Shown: in pieces, positions 31,966 through 37,870 of the stretch | Layout: each line of letters opens with the position of its first letter | How positions within the stretch are numbered: the stretch's first letter is position 1 | Source of the DNA: Acetobacteraceae bacterium | GTDB lineage: Bacteria; Pseudomonadota; Alphaproteobacteria; Acetobacterales; Acetobacteraceae | Length of the DNA stretch: 37,870 nt | Reading direction: 5' to 3' | NCBI GenBank assembly: GCA_025352995.1 | Contig: JANXRN010000374.1 | Location: forward strand, 1-37,870 | The notes under the pieces: model-generated | Database searches by the model: none | What the model was told of the DNA's origin: nothing | What the model saw: the letters and a program-made list of their open reading frames with translations, nothing else | Program-made: the position numbers and the translations under genes

Positions 31966-33291
31966 TCAGGCCGCGATGCCACTAACCGGCGGCGGAACCA
32001 CGAGGCCCTGAGCACTGTAGTCGCGCAATTTGTTGCGCAAGGCGCGAATGGAAATCCCCAGCATCACCGCAGCCCGGGTGCGATTGCCCAGCGTGTGCGA
32101 CAGAGTTTGCAAGATCAGGTCGCGCTCCACCGCATCAATCCGCATGCCAACCAGGCCCGCCGGTTCTTCCCGCACGGTGGCGCGCGTCAGCGATGGCCCG
32201 GCAAGGTCGATGGCATCCGGCGTAATGGCATCGCCTGCCGACAACAGCACGGCGCGATGCAGGCAGTTCTCCAATTCACGAACATTGCCGCGCCAGCTAT
32301 GGTTTTCAAGAACGCGATAAGCATCCGCGGTCAGCCGACGATGCGGCATCCCATTAAGCTCGGCATATTTGCGGGCGAAATGATCGGCAAGGGCTGCGAT
32401 ATCATCGCGCCGGTCGCGGAGCGGCGGCAGATGCAGGCGGATCACGTTTAGGCGGAAATAGAGATCGTCGCGGAACCGCCCGGCGGCGGCATCGGCAGCG
32501 AGATCGCGGTTGGTGGCGGCAAGGATGCGGACATCGATCTTCACCGGGGCGCTGCCGCCCAGCCGTTCGATTTCGCGTTCCTGCAACGACCGCAATAATT
32601 TGGTTTGCAAATTGATGTCCATCTCACCGATTTCGTCGAGCAGCAACGTCCCGCCATTGGCCGACTCGAACTTGCCAATCCGGCGCGCCAACGCGCCGCT
32701 GAACGCCCCCTTTTCATGGCCGAATAATTCGCTTTCGAGCAGGTTTTCCGGGATCGCCGCGCAGTTCAAAGCGACAAACGGGCCACCGGCGCGGCGCGAC
32801 GCGCGATGCAGATGGCGCGCCACCATTTCCTTGCCGGTGCCGGATTCCCCTGTAATCAACACCGATGCCTCGGCCCGTGCGACACGGTCGGCGAGCTTCA
32901 ACACGTCGCGCATCGCTGGATCGCGGACGATGAAATTCACCTGTTGCAGGCTTACCGCGGTCAGCAATTCCGCAATCATGTCGGCACTCGGCGGCAACGG
33001 TAGGAATTCGCGGGCGCCGGCGCGAATGGCGGTCGCGGCAACGTCTGGGTCAACATCGATGCCGCAGGCCACGACAGGCACGAAAATCCGCTCGGCTGCC
33101 AACGCGCGAACCATCGCCGCGATATCGTGCGGCAGTTCGCAAAACACCACGTTGATCGCGCCATTGCGCCGCAAAGCGGCCAAGGCGGCCTCGAGGGTCG
33201 TTGCGTGATCGACCGCCGCATGCTGCGCCCGCGCAATCCGCGCTGCCTCCCCCAGCGGACCCGACAACGCACCGATGATCAGAATGCGCAT
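31966..33291 (-). CDS. flbD: FlbD-type sigma-54-dependent flagellar regulator
   Basis: A 441-residue NtrC-family activator. A receiver-like domain (1-110) is followed by an AAA+ domain with Walker A GESGTGKE (148-155), ESELFGHEKGAFSGA (186-200) and LLLDEIGEMD, and by a Fis-type HTH (NRTRAAVMLGISIRALRNKL) near the end. The match to Caulobacter FlbD is close along the whole length, including VPVVACGIDVDP and AGAREFLPLP. FlbD activates late flagellar promoters with sigma-54 and represses fliF. Two positions are unusual: Glu52 stands where receivers have the phosphorylated Asp, and the sigma-54 contact loop is GAFSGA instead of GAFTGA. The gene starts five bases after fliN. Confidence 0.92.
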   Translation of the reverse strand: MRILIIGALSGPLGEAARIARAQHAAVDHATTLEAALAALRRNGAINVVFCELPHDIAAMVRALAAERIFVPVVACGIDVDPDVAATAIRAGAREFLPLPPSADMIAELLTAVSLQQVNFIVRDPAMRDVLKLADRVARAEASVLITGESGTGKEMVARHLHRASRRAGGPFVALNCAAIPENLLESELFGHEKGAFSGALARRIGKFESANGGTLLLDEIGEMDINLQTKLLRSLQEREIERLGGSAPVKIDVRILAATNRDLAADAAAGRFRDDLYFRLNVIRLHLPPLRDRRDDIAALADHFARKYAELNGMPHRRLTADAYRVLENHSWRGNVRELENCLHRAVLLSAGDAITPDAIDLAGPSLTRATVREEPAGLVGMRIDAVERDLILQTLSHTLGNRTRAAVMLGISIRALRNKLRDYSAQGLVVPPPVSGIAA

Positions 33292-33296
33292 CGGCG

Positions 33297-33617
33297 TCAG
33301 ACCCCCCGATCGGCTTTGACGATTTCCGTCATGGTGACGCCAAGGCGGTTGTCATCGACCATCACCACTTCGCCGCGCGCGACCAGGCGATTATTGACGT
33401 AAATATCGATCGCCTCTCCAAGTTTGCGGTCGAGTTCAACGACCGCGCCGCGGCCGAGCTTCAGCAATTGCGACACTTGCATTGTGGAACGGCCCAGCAC
33501 CGCGCTGACAGTTACCGGAATGTCGTACACCGCCTCCAGGTCCCGGGTGGAGCGTGGGGCGGAGGCATCGGCCGCCGGTTGCGGGGCGAAGTCACTGAGG
33601 TCGAGGTCATCAGCCAT
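33297..33617 (-). CDS. fliN: Flagellar motor switch protein FliN
   Basis: A 106-residue switch protein of the flagellar C ring. After an acidic, proline-containing N-terminal tail (about 30 residues), the SpoA domain reads DIPVTVSAVLGRSTMQVSQL, then GRGAVVELDRKLGE and VNNRLVARGEVVMVDDNRLGV. This is full length for FliN. It overlaps the end of fliH by eight bases. The C-ring partner FliM is not encoded in the window. Confidence 0.93.
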   Translation of the reverse strand: MADDLDLSDFAPQPAADASAPRSTRDLEAVYDIPVTVSAVLGRSTMQVSQLLKLGRGAVVELDRKLGEAIDIYVNNRLVARGEVVMVDDNRLGVTMTEIVKADRGV

Positions 33618-34272
33618 GTGCGTGTCCGATCAGGGTGCGGGTCGTGGGTTGTACCGGTTCCGGTTCAATGATCTCGTTCAATGTTAATATTTCCAGTATT
33701 TCGGCCCATAATTTGTCGGCGTTGCGATCTGCGCGACCATCTTTCCATCGCATGCTGGTGTCGCCGGGTTGCATCGCATCAACTGCGACAAAAATGATCT
33801 TGCTGCGCCCATCGTACGGCGTGGTCGCAAAATAGGCCTCCAGACTGGCTATCCCGGCCGAGCAAGCTCGGATTTCCACCTCCGGCTCGCTCACTAGCCC
33901 GTCAAGCACGCGCGCCACCATGTCTGCCGTCTCCGCCGGGCCATAGTCCCGGCACAGGCGCGGGAAGAATTTGCGCAACAGATCGAGCAATAATCTTGTC
34001 ATATGCAAAGCGTTCGCATCAGCCGTTTCGCACGCCGCATCGGTCACCGCACCGATTTCCAGCAGCAGCGCCTGCACCATTTCCTGAGTTTGGCGGACCC
34101 CGCTGGCAAGCGCGGTGGCGTGCCCATCCCGCAACCCGTTTGCGTAGGCGGCATCAACATCTTCTGCCGTGATCGGGGGTGGTGGCGCCGGCGCGTCGGG
34201 CACCATTTCCGCCTCGGTGCCCGGTTGGGGGGTGGTGAAGTCCTCGCCGAAAATTTCGAGATATCGTGCCAT
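33610..34272 (-). CDS. fliH: FliH/FlbE-type flagellar export regulator
   Basis: A 220-residue protein in the position of fliH (flbE in Caulobacter). Sequence is weakly conserved, as usual: an N-terminal proline-rich stretch, a helical, probably coiled middle (AYANGLRDGHATALASGVRQ and the next 60 residues) and a C-terminal domain with DMVARVLDGLVSEPEVEI. FliH binds the ATPase FliI and targets export cargo to FlhA. The ATG at 34272 begins one base after the fliG stop, which fixes the start; a TTG three codons earlier lies inside fliG. It overlaps fliN by eight bases. Identification rests mainly on gene order. Confidence 0.78.
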   Translation of the reverse strand: MARYLEIFGEDFTTPQPGTEAEMVPDAPAPPPPITAEDVDAAYANGLRDGHATALASGVRQTQEMVQALLLEIGAVTDAACETADANALHMTRLLLDLLRKFFPRLCRDYGPAETADMVARVLDGLVSEPEVEIRACSAGIASLEAYFATTPYDGRSKIIFVAVDAMQPGDTSMRWKDGRADRNADKLWAEILEILTLNEIIEPEPVQPTTRTLIGHAHG

Positions 34273-34273
34273 C

Positions 34274-35287
34274 TTAAGCAATCATCTCATCGTCTTTGCT
34301 CTGGCTGATCTGGATTTCGCCCTGGGCGGCGAGGTCCTTGGCCAGGGCCACGATCGATGCCTGGGCGTCATCCACATCACGCAGCTTGACCGGCCCAAGA
34401 TTGGCAATATCCTCGTGCAGCATTTTGCCCGCGCGCTCCGACAGGTTGGTGAAGAACATATCGCGCAGCTTTTCCGACGCTCCCTTCAGCGCCAACGGCA
34501 ATTTGGTTTTGTCCACGCTGCGCAACAGCACCTGCACCGCCTGGGCATTGAGCCGCTGCAAATCATCGAAGGTGAACATCAGCGACTTGATGCGATCAGC
34601 AGATTCGCGATTGCGTTCTTCCAGCGCCGACACAAACCGCGACTCCGCCTGGCGATCGAGATTGTTGAAGATATCGGCCATCATTTCATGCGCGTCCCGC
34701 CGCGTGCTGCGGGCAAGGTTGGACATGAATTCGAACCGCAACGTGCGTTCCACCCCATCCAACACGTCCTTCTGGATGCTTTCCATCCGCAACATCCGCA
34801 TCACCACTTCCATGGCGAAACTATCCGGCAGGATCGACAGAACCCGCGCCGCATGATCGGGGCGGATTTTCGACAAAACCACAGCTACGGTCTGCGGATA
34901 TTCGTTCTTGAGGTACGCGGCCAACACCGCTTCGTGCACGTTGCCGAGCTTGTCCCACATGGTGCGGCCGGCCGGGCCGCGAATTTCTTCCATGATCTGG
35001 CCAACCCGATCACGCGGCAGGGTTTTCAGCAGCAGCCGTTCGGTATTTTCCAGGCTGCCGACCAGGCTGCCAGCCCCGCCAAGCTGGTCGGTGAATTCGG
35101 TGCAAAGCCGCTCCACCAGGTCGGACCGAACCGCACCCAGCTGGGACATCGCCGAGGAAATTTCCTTGATTTCGTCTTCATGCATCATGCTGAACATGCG
35201 GGCGCATTGTTCTTCGCCGAGCGTCAGCAGCAGCACCGCTGCCTTCTGGGCGCCGCTCAGGCTTGCATAGTCGTGTGACTGCGGCAT
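34274..35287 (-). CDS. fliG: Flagellar motor switch protein FliG
   Basis: A 337-residue rotor protein that couples torque from the stator to the C ring. Landmarks in order: [19 protein letters not shown] (N domain), [20 protein letters not shown] (the EHPQ-type motif, here EYPQ), [10 protein letters not shown], and the C-terminal [19 protein letters not shown] with the charged helix that faces the stator, followed by [20 protein letters not shown]. It begins two bases after the fliF stop and ends one base before fliH. Confidence 0.95.
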   Translation of the reverse strand: MPQSHDYASLSGAQKAAVLLLTLGEEQCARMFSMMHEDEIKEISSAMSQLGAVRSDLVERLCTEFTDQLGGAGSLVGSLENTERLLLKTLPRDRVGQIMEEIRGPAGRTMWDKLGNVHEAVLAAYLKNEYPQTVAVVLSKIRPDHAARVLSILPDSFAMEVVMRMLRMESIQKDVLDGVERTLRFEFMSNLARSTRRDAHEMMADIFNNLDRQAESRFVSALEERNRESADRIKSLMFTFDDLQRLNAQAVQVLLRSVDKTKLPLALKGASEKLRDMFFTNLSERAGKMLHEDIANLGPVKLRDVDDAQASIVALAKDLAAQGEIQISQSKDDEMIA

Positions 35288-35289
35288 CG

Positions 35290-36939
35290 CTAATTGGCTT
35301 CCCGCTGGATCCAGCCACGGATAATGGACAGCGTCTGGTCAGGATGTTGTTCAACAAGCTCCGACATGCGGCGTAACGATGACGCGCGAAGTTGGCCATC
35401 GACCTTGGCAAGCGTCACCATCGCGTCCAGCTCCCCACCGGCAGGCCCCGCCAGCAATCCCAGGCCGGTCGCTGCGTCCACCCCCATCGCGCCCCCGGCC
35501 GCGAGTGCCCCGCCCGCGGTTGCGAACCCAACGCTGGCGGTCGCTTCGGGTGCGCCCAGTGCGACTAACCGGTTCACCGTCGGCCGCACCACCACCAGCA
35601 ACGCGATCAACCCTGCTGCCGCCAACAGGCCGGTTTGCCCGAGGCGCATCAGATCAGCCTTGTCGAGTGAGGTGCCGAACAGCCCCGCCGGCGCTTCGGC
35701 GGCAGCATCGATCGGATTGCTGAAGCGCATCGTAACAACCTCGACACGATCGCCACGCGCCGCATCGTAGCCAATGGCCGACTGCACCAGCTTGGCGATT
35801 TTCGCGAGGTCCGCGGCCGGACGTTCTTGCCATTTGGACACCCCATCCGCCCCTTTTTCGTCTATCCCGTCCACCATCACCGCCAGGCTGATCTTTTTGA
35901 TCTGCGGCTGATCACGCAGCACCGTGCGCACGGTTTTGCCGATTTCGTAGTTGGTGGTTTCCTCCTGTTTCGCATTTTGGCTCCCGGTCGCGGCACTGCC
36001 GGCGTCGGCATTGGGCAAATTATTCTGCACCGAAATTGTCGGGTTGCTTTCCGAGGTTTTGCTGGTGTCGGTGGTGGTCTGCGTGCTGCGCACCACTTGG
36101 CCGTCGGGATCGTATTTCTCCTGAGTCTCCTGAACCCGCTCGAAATCCATCGCCACTGACGCTTCTACCCGCACCCGCCCGGCGCCGAGGCTGCGTTCGA
36201 GCATTTCCTCCACCGCCCGCGACAGCCGCGCCTCCGCTGCGCGCCTGATATCGTCCGGCGAGGTCGCGCCCGATGTGCCGGGCGCTGCTACCCCGGCGCG
36301 GGCCAGAACCGCGCCGTTGCTGTCCACCACGCTGACATTCTTGGCCCGCAATCCGCGCACCGCACCCGATGTCAGATTGACAATTGCCGCCACGGTTTCC
36401 TGATCGAGCCGGACACCGCGCGCGGTTGAAACCATCACCGACGCCTGGGCATCCTGCTGATCGAGTGAAAACGGTTCCCGCCGCGGCAGCACCAGATGCA
36501 CCCGCGCCGCCTTGATTCCGTTCATCGTGCGGATCGTCCGCGCGATTTCGCCTTCCAGCGCCCGCTGCTCGGCCATACGCTGCTGCGCTTGGGTCGCGGT
36601 CAGGCTATCGGCACGATCGAGCAGTTCGTACCCGATCGACCCACCACTCGGCAGCCCATCGCGCGCGAGCGAAATCCGCGCTTGCGAAACCTTGTCCGCC
36701 GGCACCAGAATTTGGGTGCCGTTGGCGCCAAGTTGGTACGGAATTTGTTGCCGATCCAGCGCATCGACCATTTGGGCTGCTTCCCGCCCATCAAGCTCGG
36801 CATACAGCAGCGCCATTTTCTCGGTCGGCGAGTGATTGGCCAGCACCACCAGCAGCCCGAACAAAGTCACCGCGACCAGCGCCATCGCCGCCAGCCGCGC
36901 CGGGCCGAGCGCCCGGAGCCCGTCGAGCAGCCCGTTCAT
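35290..36939 (-). CDS. fliF: Flagellar MS-ring protein FliF
   Basis: A 549-residue membrane protein that forms the MS ring, the base on which the flagellum is assembled. A membrane segment near residues 15-35 ([19 protein letters not shown]) is followed by the ring-building motifs [39 protein letters not shown] and [14 protein letters not shown] low-complexity loop (about 285-340, rich in T, S and N) comes before the second membrane segment near 440. The C-terminus ([11 protein letters not shown]) is the FliG-binding helix. It is the first gene of the flagellar operon. Its promoter should lie in the 116 bases upstream, where I found no clear sigma-54 or CtrA box. Confidence 0.95.
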   Translation of the reverse strand: MNGLLDGLRALGPARLAAMALVAVTLFGLLVVLANHSPTEKMALLYAELDGREAAQMVDALDRQQIPYQLGANGTQILVPADKVSQARISLARDGLPSGGSIGYELLDRADSLTATQAQQRMAEQRALEGEIARTIRTMNGIKAARVHLVLPRREPFSLDQQDAQASVMVSTARGVRLDQETVAAIVNLTSGAVRGLRAKNVSVVDSNGAVLARAGVAAPGTSGATSPDDIRRAAEARLSRAVEEMLERSLGAGRVRVEASVAMDFERVQETQEKYDPDGQVVRSTQTTTDTSKTSESNPTISVQNNLPNADAGSAATGSQNAKQEETTNYEIGKTVRTVLRDQPQIKKISLAVMVDGIDEKGADGVSKWQERPAADLAKIAKLVQSAIGYDAARGDRVEVVTMRFSNPIDAAAEAPAGLFGTSLDKADLMRLGQTGLLAAAGLIALLVVVRPTVNRLVALGAPEATASVGFATAGGALAAGGAMGVDAATGLGLLAGPAGGELDAMVTLAKVDGQLRASSLRRMSELVEQHPDQTLSIIRGWIQREAN

Positions 36940-37055
36940 GCCGCACCGTCCGATGGCAACTGATTAAAAAGACGCATTTTTTGTCCGACCAACCCCGCCC
37001 CGACGCCGCGCCGAAGCTGTGACACGGGTTGTAGCTGGGGACAGTTTCCGATCGG

Positions 37056-37583
37056 TTAATCGGGCGGCAAATCCTGCCGGGTGCGGCTTTCGTACATCAG
37101 CATCATTTCGCCATCACGGGTCCAGCTATCGCACTCAACCATGCCAATCCCGCCCAACACCTGGCGCGATCCGATATTGCTCGCCCGCGCCACCGCCACA
37201 ACGCGATCAATCCCGGCCCGATCTTGCGCAAAGCGCAGTGCGGCGCCGGCCGCTTCGGACGCATAGCCGCGGCCTTGCGATGCGGTGGTCATGGCAAAGC
37301 GGATCGCCATGCCTCGCCCGTCAGGCCGCGCATGCAGGCCGACCAGGCCGAGAAAGGAGCCATCCCCTGCCGCGCGCACCGCCCACATCCCAACCCCATG
37401 TTGGCCCCAGAATTGGATGTCAGCCGCCAGTTCGTCGGCAACTGCGACCACGCCGCGCACGCCGCCGAGCATGACCGCAAATACCGCCGGATCGGATTTC
37501 AGCGCGCGTAGATCGGGCAAGTCGAGGTATGAGACTGGGCGCATCAGCAGGCGGCCGGTGCGGATGATCCAGGACGGGTTCAT
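37056..37583 (-). CDS. GNAT-family N-acetyltransferase (RimJ/RimL type)
   Basis: A 175-residue acetyltransferase. The start IIRTGRLLMRPVSYLDLPDL is typical of the RimL-like branch. The acetyl-CoA loop is TTASQGRGYASEAAGAALRF, and NIGSRQVLGGIGM follows near the C-terminus. These enzymes acetylate N-termini of ribosomal proteins, antibiotics or small amines; the substrate is unknown here. The ATG at 37583 is placed by the conserved start, but it directly abuts a palindromic element and lacks a visible Shine-Dalgarno. The gene lies between ettA upstream and the fliF operon downstream, all on the minus strand. Confidence 0.88.
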   Translation of the reverse strand: MNPSWIIRTGRLLMRPVSYLDLPDLRALKSDPAVFAVMLGGVRGVVAVADELAADIQFWGQHGVGMWAVRAAGDGSFLGLVGLHARPDGRGMAIRFAMTTASQGRGYASEAAGAALRFAQDRAGIDRVVAVARASNIGSRQVLGGIGMVECDSWTRDGEMMLMYESRTRQDLPPD

Positions 37584-37584
37584 A

Positions 37585-37706
37585 GGAAGACAGCCGAAGT
37601 AAGGTCTTCTTTGTTTGAAAACAAAAAAGCAAAAAAACTTTCCAACTTGGCGCCGGGTGCGCACCGGCAGTGGTGCGCATTGGTCACAAAAAGACCAGCC
37701 TTCCTT
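37585..37706. repeat. Composite palindromic element, copy 3 (degenerate)
   Basis: It shares the pattern AAGGTCTTCTTTGTTTG, then AAAACAAAAAAGCAAAAAAACTT, with copies 1 and 2. It carries the core hairpin GCGCACCGGCAGTGGTGCGC at 37659-37678, the exact reverse complement of the copy 2 core. The right outer palindrome has decayed to TGGTC(7)GACCA at 37681-37697. The element exactly fills the space between the ettA stop codon (37707-37709) and the GNAT start codon (37581-37583). Confidence 0.8.
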
Positions 37707-37870
37707 CTACCGAACCAGCGGCCGATACTTAATCCGATGCGGTTCCGTCGCGTCCGATCCCAGCCGTCGTCGCTTATCCTCTTCATAGGCCTGGAAATTA
37801 CCCTCAAACCACTCAACATGGCTGTCGCCCTCGAAGGCCAGGATATGCGTCGCCAGCCGATCGAGGAACC
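37707..37870 (-). CDS. ettA: Energy-dependent translational throttle protein EttA (C-terminal end only)
   Basis: The minus-strand frame entering from the right edge encodes about 54 residues and then TAG. It reads FLDRLATHILAFEGDSHVEW, then FEGNFQAYEEDKRRRLGSDA and PHRIKYRPLVR. This is the characteristic end of the ABC-F protein EttA (H-loop region, then the acidic YEEDK helix and the HRIKY ending). EttA binds the ribosomal E site and gates the first peptide bond according to ATP supply. Only the last tenth of the gene is present; its start is outside the window. No ATG lies within the visible part in this frame, so an ORF finder that needs a start would miss it. Confidence 0.87.
   Translation of the reverse strand, partial: FLDRLATHILAFEGDSHVEWFEGNFQAYEEDKRRRLGSDATEPHRIKYRPLVR

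Noticed and set aside
34169-35278. 369-codon plus-strand frame opposite fliG
   Set aside because: Antisense to a clear FliG; composition is His/Gln/Arg-rich and typical of a shadow frame.
36940-37055. Sigma-54 (GG-N10-GC) or CtrA (TTAA-N7-TTAA) promoter upstream of fliF
   Set aside because: I read the reverse strand of this gap and found near matches only, with wrong spacing.
37580-37819. 79-codon minus-strand frame across the last repeat
   Set aside because: It is out of frame with ettA and made of repeat sequence; the real gene here is the ettA end.
1-37870. CRISPR array, prophage, insertion sequence or tRNA gene
   Set aside because: No regularly spaced direct repeats, transposase, integrase or tRNA-like cloverleaf was seen on either strand.

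Overview
The window is a GC-rich stretch of a bacterial chromosome, most likely from an alphaproteobacterium of the Rhodospirillales/Acetobacteraceae type. The main reasons are a flagellar operon in the Caulobacter-like order fliF-fliG-fliH(flbE)-fliN-flbD-flhA-flhF-flhG, hopanoid side-chain gene hpnH, DUF1127 and DUF6134 proteins, and many ATGA overlaps between genes. The taxonomic call is inference from gene content; no rRNA or tRNA gene was seen. Genes fill nearly all of the sequence and no gene-free gap exceeds 300 bases.

Layout. 1-1490: end of a polysaccharide-export ABC transporter (permease truncated by the window edge, then ATPase). 1547-4577: a small HTH protein, a TPR/glycosyltransferase-9-like protein and a metallo-beta-lactamase-fold hydrolase. 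4740-6145: a two-gene set for a kappa-GST/HCCA-type isomerase and a PaaG-like enoyl-CoA isomerase. 6242-8745: a CFA-synthase-like methyltransferase divergent from DUF6134 and DUF4239 proteins. 8750-14887: housekeeping genes (Xaa-Pro aminopeptidase, DUF1127, PrmA, UvrD/PcrA) and a PIN/antitoxin pair. 14960-22642: a BASS-type transporter, then three paralogous M20 amidohydrolases interleaved with an orphan peptide-type solute-binding protein and a beta-lactamase-fold serine hydrolase. 22817-28132: metF, an mlaA-mlaC pair, an alpha/beta hydrolase, a TetR regulator and hpnH. 28092-36939: the flagellar operon on the minus strand. 37056-37870: a GNAT acetyltransferase and the 3' end of ettA.

The least ordinary feature is the intergenic DNA. 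Five large palindromic elements almost exactly fill gaps between genes. Three (about 16015-16171, 29736-29875, 37585-37706) are one family: outer palindromes built on TTCTTTTTGT/ACAAAAAGAA with A7/T7 tracts around a core, and in two of them the core is the same 20-base hairpin in opposite orientation. Two of these start 1 base upstream of the ATG of flhF and of the GNAT gene. The other two (6151-6231, 22639-22820) lie between convergent genes and share GTAGGG...CCCTAC ends; the second supplies the stop codons of both flanking genes. Repeats of these kinds may be known in related genomes, but I could not search. I found no clear new enzymatic or defence system; the best candidates for follow-up are the repeat families, the M20 amidohydrolase triplication, the hopanoid/Mla neighbourhood and the altered FlbD residues.
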